From the NCBI RefSeq assembly GCF_017744435.1, contig NZ_JAGIBG010000025.1, positions 1 through 64,000 of the forward strand: a stretch of DNA of 64,000 nt. The letters are read 5' to 3'. Shown here piece after piece: positions 25,375 through 34,175 of the stretch (positions are counted from its first letter, which is position 1; each line of letters starts with the position of its first letter). The notes under the pieces are model-generated. The model was not told the DNA's origin and ran no database searches. It was given only the letters and a program-made list of their open reading frames with translations. This DNA is from Pseudomonas sp. Lineage in GTDB: Bacteria > Pseudomonadota > Gammaproteobacteria > Pseudomonadales > Pseudomonadaceae. Both the position numbers and the translations under genes were made by a program.

Positions 25375-26844
25375 ATGCTGCGTATCAGCCAAGAAGCCCT
25401 GACCTTCGACGATATCCTCCTTGTACCTGGCTACTCCGAGGTACTGCCCAATGAAGTCAGTCTCAAGACCCGTTTGACTCGTGGCATCGAGCTGAACATT
25501 CCGCTGGTTTCCGCTGCCATGGATACCGTGACCGAAGCGCGCCTGGCCATTGCCATGGCCCAGGAAGGCGGCATCGGCATCATCCACAAGAACATGACCA
25601 TCGAACAGCAGGCCGGCGAAGTGCGCAAGGTCAAGAAGTTCGAGGCTGGCGTGGTCAAGGACCCGATCACCATCGACGCCGACGCCACCGTGCGCGACCT
25701 GTTCGACCTGACCCGCCTGAACAACATCTCCGGCGTGCCGGTACTGGCGAACGGCGACCTGGTCGGTATCGTCACCTCCCGCGACGTGCGCTTCGAAACC
25801 CGTCTGGACGCCAAGGTCCGCGACGTGATGACGCCGAAAGAGCGCCTGGTCACCGTCCGCGAAGGCGCCAACAAGAACGAAGTCCGCGAGCTGCTGCACA
25901 AGCACCGCCTGGAAAAGGTCCTGATCGTTGACGACAAGTTCAACCTCAAGGGCATGATGACCGTCAAGGACATCGAAAAGGCCAAGGCCTACCCGCTGGC
26001 CAGCAAGGACGACCAGGGTCGCCTGCGCGTCGGCGCTGCGGTCGGCACCGGCAAGGACACCGGCGAGCGCGTTGCCGCCCTGGTTGCCGCCGGCGTTGAC
26101 GTGGTGGTGGTCGACACCGCCCACGGTCACTCCAAAGGCGTGATCGACCGCGTTCGCTGGGTCAAGGAAACCTACCCGCAAGTGCAGGTGATCGGCGGCA
26201 ACATCGCCACCGGCGCTGCGGCCAAGGCCCTGGCTGAAGCCGGCGCCGACGCCGTCAAGGTCGGTATCGGCCCAGGCTCGATCTGCACCACCCGTATCGT
26301 TGCCGGTGTCGGCGTGCCGCAGATCAGCGCCATCGCCAACGTTGCCGCTGCACTGGAAGGCACTGGCGTGCCACTGATCGCCGACGGCGGTATCCGCTTC
26401 TCCGGTGACCTGTCCAAGGCCATCGTTGCCGGTGCTTCCTGCGTGATGATGGGTTCGATGTTCGCCGGTACCGAAGAAGCGCCGGGCGAAGTCGAGCTGT
26501 TCCAGGGCCGTTCCTACAAGGCCTACCGCGGCATGGGCTCGCTGGGTGCCATGGCACAGGCGCAAGGCTCGTCCGACCGTTACTTCCAGGACTCCTCGGC
26601 CGGCGCCGAGAAGCTGGTACCGGAAGGTATCGAAGGCCGCGTTCCTTACAAGGGCGCCCTGGCCGCGATCATCCACCAGCTGATGGGCGGCCTGCGTTCG
26701 TCCATGGGCTACACCGGCAGCGCGACCATCGAAGAGATGCGCACCAAGCCGGAATTCGTGCGCATCACCGGTGCCGGCATGGCCGAGTCCCACGTGCATG
26801 ACGTGCAGATCACCAAAGAAGCCCCTAACTACCGCGTAGGCTGA
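25375..26844 (+). CDS. guaB: IMP dehydrogenase
   Basis: This enzyme oxidises IMP to XMP with NAD+, the rate-limiting step to GMP. The 489 residues have the TIM barrel interrupted by a pair of CBS domains (about 95-205, from PITIDADATVRDLFDL). The catalytic Cys lies in GPGSICTTRIVAGVG (about residue 304), and the mobile flap sequence AYRGMGSLGAM follows. Start MLRISQEALTFDDILL at 25375 is preferred over the upstream in-frame codon at 25153 because a strong promoter lies between them. guaA follows, separated by a 24-bp palindrome. Confidence 0.96.
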   Translation: MLRISQEALTFDDILLVPGYSEVLPNEVSLKTRLTRGIELNIPLVSAAMDTVTEARLAIAMAQEGGIGIIHKNMTIEQQAGEVRKVKKFEAGVVKDPITIDADATVRDLFDLTRLNNISGVPVLANGDLVGIVTSRDVRFETRLDAKVRDVMTPKERLVTVREGANKNEVRELLHKHRLEKVLIVDDKFNLKGMMTVKDIEKAKAYPLASKDDQGRLRVGAAVGTGKDTGERVAALVAAGVDVVVVDTAHGHSKGVIDRVRWVKETYPQVQVIGGNIATGAAAKALAEAGADAVKVGIGPGSICTTRIVAGVGVPQISAIANVAAALEGTGVPLIADGGIRFSGDLSKAIVAGASCVMMGSMFAGTEEAPGEVELFQGRSYKAYRGMGSLGAMAQAQGSSDRYFQDSSAGAEKLVPEGIEGRVPYKGALAAIIHQLMGGLRSSMGYTGSATIEEMRTKPEFVRITGAGMAESHVHDVQITKEAPNYRVG

Positions 26845-26865
26845 GGCTTTCAGCAACATTAGCAA

Positions 26866-26889
26866 GCGGGGCTGTCATGACAGCCCCGC
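26866..26889. repeat. Perfect 24-bp palindrome between guaB and guaA
   Basis: GCGGGGCTGTCATGACAGCC followed by CCGC reads the same on both strands. It sits 21 bases after guaB and 33 before guaA. It can form a GC-rich RNA stem, but no T tract follows at once, so it may be a weak attenuator or processing site that sets the guaB/guaA ratio. Confidence 0.7.
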
Positions 26890-26922
26890 GTCGTTTCCGA
26901 TTTCCACTGACGAGATTGAGTC

Positions 26923-28500
26923 ATGGCCCTCGACATTCACGCTCACCGTATCCTGATCCTCGATTTCGGTTCCCAGTACACCCAGCTGATCGCCCGCCGC
27001 GTGCGCGAAATCGGCGTGTACTGCGAGCTGCACCCGTTCGACATGGACGATGAAGCGATCCGCGAATTCAACCCGCGCGGCATCATCCTCGCCGGCGGCC
27101 CCGAGTCGGTCCACGAAGCCAACAGCCCACGCGCCCCGCAGGCGGTGTTCGACCTGAACGTGCCGGTGCTGGGCATCTGCTACGGCATGCAGACCATGGC
27201 CGAGCAGATGGGCGGCAAGGTCGAAGGTTCCGACCTGCGTGAGTTCGGTTATGCCCGCGTCGACGTGGTCGGCAAGAGCCGCCTGCTCGACGGCATCGAA
27301 GACCACGTTGACGACGACGGCGTGCTGGGCCTGGACGTGTGGATGAGCCACGGCGACAAGGTCACCCAGATGCCAGGCAACTTCCACGTGCTGGCCAGCA
27401 CCCCGAGCTGCCCGATCGCCGGCATGTTCGACGATTCGCGCGGCTACTACGGCGTGCAGTTCCACCCGGAAGTGACCCACACCAAGCAGGGCGGTCGCAT
27501 CCTGTCCCGCTTCGTCCAGGACATCTGCGGCTGTGAAGCCCTGTGGACCCCATCCAACATCGTTGAAGACGCCATCGCCCAGGTGCGTGAGCAAGTCGGC
27601 TCGGCCAACGTCCTGCTGGGCCTGTCCGGCGGCGTTGACAGCTCGGTGGTTGCCGCGCTGCTGCACCGCGCCATCGGCGACCAGCTGACCTGCGTATTCG
27701 TCGACAACGGCCTGCTGCGCCTGCACGAAGGCGACCAGGTGATGGCCATGTTCAAGGAGAACATGGGCGTCAAGGTGATCCGCGCCGACGCTGAAAAGCA
27801 GTTCCTCGACAACCTGGAAGGCGAAGCCGACCCGGAGAAGAAGCGCAAGATCATCGGCCGCACCTTCATCGACATCTTCGATGCCGAAGCCAGCAAGCTG
27901 GACAACATCCAGTTCCTCGCCCAGGGCACCATCTACCCGGACGTGATCGAGTCGGCCGGCGCCAAGAGCGGCAAGGCCCACGTGATCAAGTCGCACCACA
28001 ACGTCGGTGGCCTGCCGGAGGAAATGAACCTCAAGCTGGTCGAGCCGCTGCGTGAACTGTTCAAGGACGAAGTGCGCAAGATCGGCCTGGAGCTGGGCCT
28101 GCCGTACGACATGGTCTACCGCCACCCGTTCCCAGGCCCGGGCCTGGGCGTGCGCATCCTCGGTGAAGTGAAGAAGGAATACGCCGACATCCTGCGTCGC
28201 GCCGACCACATCTTCATCGAAGAACTGCGCAAGGCCGACTGGTACCACAAGACCAGCCAGGCATTCGTGGTGTTCCAGCCGGTCAAGTCGGTCGGCGTCG
28301 TCGGCGACGGCCGTCGCTACGCCTGGGTCGTGGCACTGCGTGCCGTCGAGACCGTGGACTTCATGACCGCGCGTTGGGCACACCTGCCGTACGAGCTGCT
28401 GGAAACCGTCAGTGGCCGTATCATCAACGAAATCGACGGTATCTCCCGCGTCACCTACGACGTGTCGAGCAAGCCGCCGGCCACCATCGAGTGGGAATGA
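26923..28500 (+). CDS. guaA: GMP synthase (glutamine-hydrolysing)
   Basis: This enzyme converts XMP to GMP using ATP and glutamine. The 525 residues comprise a class I glutamine amidotransferase domain (catalytic Cys in LGICYGMQTMAEQMGG, about residue 86; His and Glu in GVQFHPEVTHT), an ATP-pyrophosphatase domain with the P-loop LLGLSGGVDSSVVA (about 230-243), and the C-terminal dimerisation domain ending KPPATIEWE. All catalytic elements are present and length is standard. It follows guaB on the same strand, and a perfect bidirectional terminator follows it. Confidence 0.96.
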   Translation: MALDIHAHRILILDFGSQYTQLIARRVREIGVYCELHPFDMDDEAIREFNPRGIILAGGPESVHEANSPRAPQAVFDLNVPVLGICYGMQTMAEQMGGKVEGSDLREFGYARVDVVGKSRLLDGIEDHVDDDGVLGLDVWMSHGDKVTQMPGNFHVLASTPSCPIAGMFDDSRGYYGVQFHPEVTHTKQGGRILSRFVQDICGCEALWTPSNIVEDAIAQVREQVGSANVLLGLSGGVDSSVVAALLHRAIGDQLTCVFVDNGLLRLHEGDQVMAMFKENMGVKVIRADAEKQFLDNLEGEADPEKKRKIIGRTFIDIFDAEASKLDNIQFLAQGTIYPDVIESAGAKSGKAHVIKSHHNVGGLPEEMNLKLVEPLRELFKDEVRKIGLELGLPYDMVYRHPFPGPGLGVRILGEVKKEYADILRRADHIFIEELRKADWYHKTSQAFVVFQPVKSVGVVGDGRRYAWVVALRAVETVDFMTARWAHLPYELLETVSGRIINEIDGISRVTYDVSSKPPATIEWE

Positions 28501-28524
28501 TTCCGCGTCCGGCTAGACCGACAG

Positions 28525-28568
28525 CCTGAAACGACAAAGCCCGCGCAAGCGGGCTTTGTCGTTTCAGG
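28525..28568. terminator. Bidirectional terminator between guaA and the autotransporter
   Basis: CCTGAAACGACAAAGCCCGC (28525-28544) and its exact reverse complement (28549-28568) flank a GCAA tetraloop. The stem base is A/T-rich on both sides, giving a T-containing tail for transcripts from either convergent gene. Confidence 0.85.
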
Positions 28569-28580
28569 TGAAGACGGTGA

Positions 28581-30872
28581 TCAGAAATCGTAACGCACGT
28601 TCGCAGTGAAGGTGTCGGCATTGAAGCCGCTGCTGGCCAAGTAGTTGTACGTGCCTCCCACGCTCCACGCGCCGACGCGGTAATTTGCGCCCAGCCCCAG
28701 TTCGTAGCTGTCGCGCGCAGGTGTTGCGCCCGTGGTGGTGAACGGGGTACCGCCAAGCACGAAGGTGGAAGTGGTGCTGGCCTTGTCAGCGATGAAGTCG
28801 TGCCAGGCCATCAGCTTGGCTTCCGGCTCCAGGGTGCCCACACCTACGTCGAAAGCGGCCGCCAGACGAGCGCCCAGGCCCATTTCGCCGATTTCATAGC
28901 GCTGGCTGCCGACGTTGAGGGCGGCTGAGCTGCCTTTTTCACGGTACGAATCAATCGACACCTTGGCATAGCGCGCACCGATTTGTGGTTCCAGCAGCCA
29001 CTGCTTGTCGAGCTGGAAGGTGTAGCCTGCCAGTGCGTTGACGCCGAAGATCTCACTGTCGTAGTTGGCCTTGGCGAGGGTACCGGCGATGTAGCGTTTG
29101 GACTCGTTGTCGTTCCAGCCATACATCAGCGAGGTGTCGACGAAGAAGTTGTCACGGGCCCAGTTGCCGTACAAAGTCAGTGCATGGCCGCTGACGTCGG
29201 TTTTGTTGCCAAGGTCGGCTTTGACGTCGCTGGTGAGGTAGCTGTAGGCCAGGCCCAGGGTGGTATTGGCGTTGAGCTTGCCGTCAGCACCCACGGCGAT
29301 GCCGTGAGTGTTGGCGTCGTAACCTTCGATACCGTGGCGGCTGTCCTGGTTGGCATCGCTGGACAGCGCTTGCAGCCATACGCCTTGCTCTGCCAGGACG
29401 TCGCCGGAGGACAGGCCGCTACGCGCTTTGCTGGCGCGATGGTTGATGGCGCTTGTGACCAGGTTCTGGCTGCTGGTGGCGGCGTTGACCGCGCCACCGC
29501 TGACATCCGGGGTCAGGGTTTCGGCCAGTTTGGCCAGCTCTTCGTTGCTGGCGGCGTTGGCGAAACGCTGGAAGACCGGGTCGCTTTGGTCCATCAGGCC
29601 CATGAGCGTGTTCTTGAGCGGCTTGATCGCGTTCACCGCGTTCTCCGAGGCATTGGCTTCCTGCAGGCCCTGCGTGATCACTTCATCACTGCGGGTGGCG
29701 ACCAGCGCTTTGAGGTCCTGGCCTTCGATGGCGAAGCTCTTCACCTCGAGCAGCGCCGAGGAGGAAACCACGGACAGGTTCTGCGGCTCTTCCCAGGTGC
29801 CAGAGTTGATGAGGGTGTAGCGGGTGCCCTGGGCCGATGTGCGGAAGTCTTCGGAGCGGGCCTTCAGTTCGACCTGGCTACCTTCAGAGAAGTAGGTGTT
29901 GCCTGTGACTTTGAGAATCGGCGTGTCAGGCTGTGTGTCGTTACCCAGCAGCAGGCGCAGGCGTGCAGTGTCGCTGTCCAGATCGAGGTCGCCGACGATG
30001 GTCGTCTGCGGGCGGAGCAGCGTCAGACGACCACCGTCGATATCGACGTAGCCGGCGCGGATGGTCGAGCCATCGAACATCGCGTCACCTTTTACCAGCA
30101 CACCACTCAGGCCTAGCAGGTCACCCTTTACTTGCCCTCCTTTCCAGTAGAAGTACGAGGGCGATGCGCCGTCGTCCGCCAGTATTGCTGCGGTGCCGCC
30201 TTCGATCAGGCCACTGGTCTGGGTGATGGCGAAGATGTTGGTACCGCCCGAGGTGTCGAGGCTGACAAAGTGAATGCCCACGCCATCAGCTGAGATGGTC
30301 CCGCTATTGTTGATAGCGGTCTTGAAGGCGCCGCCCGTCACTTGAGCGGTGAAGCGGGCGTTCTCGACTTCGATACCCGCAGAGTCGATGCCGCGCGCGG
30401 TGATAGTGCCCGAGTTATTGATGCTCGCCTGGGTCGAGGTGATCATCATGCCATTGGCATTTTTGCCAGTCACAGTGATGGTGCCGTTATTGTTCACTTC
30501 ACCTGTGATCTTGGCCAGGTACAGGTCCAGCCCCATGGCGCTGTTGCTGTTTACCGTAATGTCGCCCTGATTGACCAGGTCGCCAGCAACGGTGGAGTTG
30601 AGGGTCATGCTGATGCCGGACAGGATGTCGCTGGCATTCGCAGCCGCCAGGTTGATTTTGCCTTGGTTGGCCAGGTTGCCCGCCAATGTCACGTTGCTCA
30701 CCGCTACACCTGCGTTCTGCGACGTCCCGGTGAAGGTGAGATTGTTGAACACATCACCGGAGCTATTGTAAGCCCCTGTGCTCAGGTCATGGTTGTAGTC
30801 GGGTGCGGCGTGGGCGGTAGCAGCAGTGACAGACAGCGCCAACATCGAGCGGCGCAGGAGGTAGATGGTCAA
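28581..30872 (-). CDS. Autotransporter (type Va) with beta-helical passenger
   Basis: This surface protein secretes its own passenger. The 763 residues start at TTG 30872, which has AAGGA nine bases upstream; a signal peptide follows (YLLRRSMLALSVTAATAHAA). The passenger (about 25-480) has irregular repeats around INNSGTI and NNNGTITV, typical of a right-handed beta-helix. The last 270 residues (from about GVWLQALSS) form the beta-barrel, ending VRYDF with the terminal Phe recognised by Bam. No protease or lipase catalytic motif is visible, so adhesion is a reasonable but unproven role. It converges on guaA across a shared terminator. A longer frame from 30917 is less likely. Confidence 0.82.
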   Translation of the reverse strand: MTIYLLRRSMLALSVTAATAHAAPDYNHDLSTGAYNSSGDVFNNLTFTGTSQNAGVAVSNVTLAGNLANQGKINLAAANASDILSGISMTLNSTVAGDLVNQGDITVNSNSAMGLDLYLAKITGEVNNNGTITVTGKNANGMMITSTQASINNSGTITARGIDSAGIEVENARFTAQVTGGAFKTAINNSGTISADGVGIHFVSLDTSGGTNIFAITQTSGLIEGGTAAILADDGASPSYFYWKGGQVKGDLLGLSGVLVKGDAMFDGSTIRAGYVDIDGGRLTLLRPQTTIVGDLDLDSDTARLRLLLGNDTQPDTPILKVTGNTYFSEGSQVELKARSEDFRTSAQGTRYTLINSGTWEEPQNLSVVSSSALLEVKSFAIEGQDLKALVATRSDEVITQGLQEANASENAVNAIKPLKNTLMGLMDQSDPVFQRFANAASNEELAKLAETLTPDVSGGAVNAATSSQNLVTSAINHRASKARSGLSSGDVLAEQGVWLQALSSDANQDSRHGIEGYDANTHGIAVGADGKLNANTTLGLAYSYLTSDVKADLGNKTDVSGHALTLYGNWARDNFFVDTSLMYGWNDNESKRYIAGTLAKANYDSEIFGVNALAGYTFQLDKQWLLEPQIGARYAKVSIDSYREKGSSAALNVGSQRYEIGEMGLGARLAAAFDVGVGTLEPEAKLMAWHDFIADKASTTSTFVLGGTPFTTTGATPARDSYELGLGANYRVGAWSVGGTYNYLASSGFNADTFTANVRYDF

Positions 30873-31132
30873 GGCAGTTTCCTTACAGGGAAGAAACCGG
30901 CAGGAAGCACTGCGCATCAGCGTTTGTTACAGGCATCCCAGCCAGCGTGTCAGTGGAGCACTGATTCAAGCGCGTGCAAATTTACACCATGCCTGCAGGG
31001 GAATTCACCATGGAAAAGACAAGTAACGACCAGAAAAACTAAGGAATGCTTTGTTGCAGCTTGTCTGAAGCTTTCCGTTCGGTAATTAACGTATCTTTAC
31101 GATCGGGCAAGCGGCCTCGCCCAGTCCATGTG

Positions 31133-32026
31133 TCAGGGGGATTGCGGTACACCCAGAGGGCGTTTCTCCCCCTCGAGCCCAGGGCTTTCATGTGCCAGCG
31201 GTGTTTGAGCCCACCGGCTCCATGTCGCTTCCCACCCCCTGTCATGGCTTGCTTGTTGTACCGGGACGTATTGAGCGAGGGGCGAGCCAAGTGCCTGTTG
31301 GTATCGCTCGGCCAAGCTGGCTGGGATGATGGGGTCCGCTGTTCCAATGAAATGACGCTGGGGTAACGAGGCGAGCCGATCACGATACTCCAGCGGATCC
31401 AACGAGCCCTCGAGTGGCGACAGGCCTTTCATCATCGCCCACAGACGTGGGCTGAGGTTGCCGGCGAAGCTTTGCACCTGGGTAACATCATTGCGCTGCG
31501 CCGCTAACAACAAGGCGAGGGCGGCGCCGCCTGAATACCCCACCAGTTCGAACTCCCTGTTGGCATATCGCTGCTTCAACTGGTCCAGCGCTTGGCTGAG
31601 GCGGGTGACCACCTCCCTGGAAAATCGTCGATGGGTCCAGAGGGATGATTGGCAAGCTGCGGCCATGATGAACTGGCAGGGGCGCGCCAGGTATACATTC
31701 GGGGTCGGATCATTGATCGCCAGTCGTGCCACCAACAGATTGTGCGGGCTCGGATCCAGGCTGGGTTGAGTGGCCGTCGCCCAGGCGTGGCCATCGCCTT
31801 CCAGGTAGACACGCAGGCGGGTCATCTTGTCTGCAGGGTGCGGCGCCAGCATGACGAGCGGAAAGGCGTGGTCCGGCAGCACCTGCAATTGTCTGCCGTG
31901 CTCTTCAGCCAGTTGTTGCAGCGCCTCGCGTGGCGATTGGCAAGCGCTCAAAAGCGCGCTGAACATTACTGTCCAGATCCAATGGATGCTGGTCGATATC
32001 CACCGACGATAAGGGTATCTGCTCAC
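31133..32026 (-). CDS. Alpha/beta-hydrolase-like lipoprotein
   Basis: The 297 residues begin with a positively charged stretch and a hydrophobic segment ending in the lipobox-like LLSAC (Cys near residue 29), so it is probably a lipoprotein or periplasmic. The nucleophile elbow is GYSGG (ELVGYSGGAALALLLAAQ), with a likely acid in GTADPIIP and His in QASHDRGWE, so a complete Ser-Asp-His triad is plausible. Substrate unknown. The start is GTG 32026, without a strong ribosome-binding site; ATG 31966 is an alternative but would remove most of the charged leader. It is divergent from the multicopper oxidase gene. Confidence 0.7.
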   Translation of the reverse strand: MSRYPYRRWISTSIHWIWTVMFSALLSACQSPREALQQLAEEHGRQLQVLPDHAFPLVMLAPHPADKMTRLRVYLEGDGHAWATATQPSLDPSPHNLLVARLAINDPTPNVYLARPCQFIMAAACQSSLWTHRRFSREVVTRLSQALDQLKQRYANREFELVGYSGGAALALLLAAQRNDVTQVQSFAGNLSPRLWAMMKGLSPLEGSLDPLEYRDRLASLPQRHFIGTADPIIPASLAERYQQALGSPLAQYVPVQQASHDRGWEATWSRWAQTPLAHESPGLEGEKRPLGVPQSP

Positions 32027-32264
32027 CCTGGATCACAACACATGATGCAAAGTCTCTTATCGCAACGTATGGGTACGGTGCGTGATAGTGCAGGTGCCTT
32101 GGTTAAATTTCCAGTTGGACAGTATCGCGAGGCATCGACCCTGTCTCGTGCATGCCGTGACAACACTTCACTTAATCTTTCCCATTTGCAGGTGTATCGT
32201 ATTCGCCCTTCACCGCCAGCCAAGCTGGCAGCTTGATTGCGCAGAATGCGAGGTACCCGCACCG

Positions 32265-33647
32265 ATGTCCTTCACCCGTCGACAAATGCTCAAGGGCCTG
32301 ACCGGCCTGGTTGTGGTTGGCCTGGGCGCCGGTGGCGCGGCCCGTTACTGGCTGGGCAAGGTCGAGGACGACAACGCCGGGCATGACTACGAGCTGATCG
32401 CCGCGCCCCTGGACGTCGAGCTGGTGCCGGGCTTCAAGACCGAGGCCTGGGCCTTCGGCCCTTCGGCGCCAGGCACTGAGTTGCGCGTGCGCCAGGGCAC
32501 CTGGCTGCGGGTACGCTTCATCAACCACCTGCCGGTGGAAACCACCATCCACTGGCATGGCATCCGCCTGCCGCTGGAAATGGACGGCGTGCCCTATGTT
32601 TCGCAGCTTCCGGTCAAACCGGGCGAATACTTCGACTACAAGTTCCGCGTGCCGGATGCCGGCAGCTATTGGTACCACCCCCATGTCAGCAGCTCCGAGG
32701 AGCTTGGGCGTGGGCTGGTCGGCCCGCTGATCGTCGAGGAGCGCGAGCCGACCGGGTTCAAGCACGAGCGCACCCTGAGCCTGAAGAACTGGCACGTGGA
32801 CGAGCAGGGCGCCTGGCTGCCCTTCAGCATCCCCCGCGAGGCCGCCCGCAACGGCACTGCCGGGCGGCTGATCACCATCAATGGCCAGGCTGACTCGGTC
32901 ACTGAGTTGCCGGCAGGGCAGGTGGTGCGCGTGCGTCTGCTGAACCTGGACAACACCTGGACCTACCGCCTCAACCTCAAAGGCAACTGCGAGGCGAAAA
33001 TCTATGCCCTCGACGGCAACCCGGTGACCCCACGGCCACTGGATGACGAATACTGGCTCGGCCCGGGCATGCGCATCTGCCTGGCCATTCGCATTCCCGA
33101 GGCGGGCGAGGAAATTTCCCTGCGCGACGGTTTTGTACGCCTGGGCACCTTGCGCTCGGTGGCCAGCACCGAAGCACCGGGCGAGTGGCCCAAGGCCCTG
33201 CCGGCGAACCCGATCGCCGAGCCGGACCTGGAGAATGCCGAGAAGCTGAACTTCAATTTCGAATGGGCGGCGACTGTCTCGGTCACCGACGATCCGGACA
33301 AACCGTCGAGCATGTGGCAGATCAACGGCCAAGCCTGGGACATTACCGACAAGACCTGCGCCGACCGGCCGATCGCCACGCTGAAGAAGGGCAAGAGCTA
33401 CATCTTCGAGCTGAAGAACATGACCCAGTACCAGCACCCGGTCCACCTGCACGGCATGAGTTTCAAGGTGATCGGCTCCAATCGCCGGCAAATCCCCGAA
33501 CCTTACTTCACCGATACCTACCTGCTGGGCAAGAACGAGCGTGCCCAGGTCGCACTGGTGGCCGATAACCCAGGCACCTGGATGTTCCACTGCCACGTCA
33601 TCGACCACATGGAAACCGGCCTGATGGCCGCGATCGCGGTGGTCTGA
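32265..33647 (+). CDS. Tat-exported multicopper oxidase
   Basis: This periplasmic oxidase couples oxidation of a substrate such as Cu(I) or a phenol to reduction of O2 to water. The 460 residues begin MSFTRRQMLKGLTGLVVVGL, a twin-arginine signal. The copper-ligand motifs are TTIHWHGIRLP, YWYHPHVS, HPVHLHGMSFK and FHCHVIDHMETGLM, giving the type 1 and trinuclear sites. The third-domain Met after the last His is present as expected for an axial ligand. ATG 32265 is chosen by the Tat signal; upstream in-frame sequence is not coding-like. tadA starts in its stop codon (TGATG). Laccase, CueO or CopA-like specificity cannot be separated from sequence alone. Confidence 0.85.
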   Translation: MSFTRRQMLKGLTGLVVVGLGAGGAARYWLGKVEDDNAGHDYELIAAPLDVELVPGFKTEAWAFGPSAPGTELRVRQGTWLRVRFINHLPVETTIHWHGIRLPLEMDGVPYVSQLPVKPGEYFDYKFRVPDAGSYWYHPHVSSSEELGRGLVGPLIVEEREPTGFKHERTLSLKNWHVDEQGAWLPFSIPREAARNGTAGRLITINGQADSVTELPAGQVVRVRLLNLDNTWTYRLNLKGNCEAKIYALDGNPVTPRPLDDEYWLGPGMRICLAIRIPEAGEEISLRDGFVRLGTLRSVASTEAPGEWPKALPANPIAEPDLENAEKLNFNFEWAATVSVTDDPDKPSSMWQINGQAWDITDKTCADRPIATLKKGKSYIFELKNMTQYQHPVHLHGMSFKVIGSNRRQIPEPYFTDTYLLGKNERAQVALVADNPGTWMFHCHVIDHMETGLMAAIAVV

Positions 33648-34126
33648 TGCGCCCGCAGATCATCGATCGCAGCCGCGATCAGGAATTCATGCGCCTGGCC
33701 CTGGCCCTGGCCGCCGAGGGCGCGGCCATGGGCGAGGTGCCGGTGGGCGCGGTGCTGGTGCAGCATGGGCAGGTGATCGGCCAGGGTTTCAACCGGCCGA
33801 TCATCGACAGCGACCCAAGCGCCCATGCCGAGATGGTGGCTATTCGCGCGGCGGCCAAGGCTGCCAGCAACTACAGGCTGCCAGGCAGCACCCTCTACGT
33901 GACGCTGGAACCGTGCAGCATGTGTGCGGGGCTGATCGTGCACTCGCGAGTGATGCGGGTGGTGTTTGGCGCGCTGGAGCCCAAGGCGGGCATCGTGCAG
34001 AGCCAGGGGCAGTTTTTCGGGCAGGGCTTTCTCAACCATCGGGTGATGGTGGAGGGCGGGGTGCTGGCGGAGGAGTGCGGGCAGATTCTCAGTGACTTCT
34101 TCAAGGCCCGGCGGGCCAAGGCTTAG
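33647..34126 (+). CDS. tadA: tRNA-adenosine(34) deaminase
   Basis: This enzyme converts A34 to inosine in tRNA-Arg(ACG), an essential decoding step. The 159 residues have the zinc-dependent cytidine-deaminase fold with HAEMVAIRAA (zinc His and proton-shuttling Glu) and PCSMCAGLIVHSR (two zinc Cys). The substrate-loop GAVLVQHGQVIGQGFNRP is normal. The start ATG overlaps the oxidase stop by one base (TGATG), so its translation is coupled to an unrelated gene. A compact hairpin follows the stop. Confidence 0.93.
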   Translation: MRPQIIDRSRDQEFMRLALALAAEGAAMGEVPVGAVLVQHGQVIGQGFNRPIIDSDPSAHAEMVAIRAAAKAASNYRLPGSTLYVTLEPCSMCAGLIVHSRVMRVVFGALEPKAGIVQSQGQFFGQGFLNHRVMVEGGVLAEECGQILSDFFKARRAKA

Positions 34127-34136
34127 CCTGTACCTG

Positions 34137-34164
34137 CCTCTTCGCGGGCTCGCCCGCGAAGAGG
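34137..34164. terminator. Hairpin between convergent tadA and mltF (REP-like)
   Basis: CCTCTTCGCGGGC (34137-34149) and GCCCGCGAAGAGG (34152-34164) are perfect 13-bp arms around TC. It is a half REP element. It lies between two convergent genes, 10 and 11 bases from their ends, so it probably stops or protects both transcripts, though no T tract is present. Confidence 0.65.
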
Positions 34165-34175
34165 CCAGAGCAGGC

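Noticed and set aside
25141..26865. 574-codon frame antisense to guaB
   Set aside because: guaB is unmistakable on the other strand and has its own promoter.
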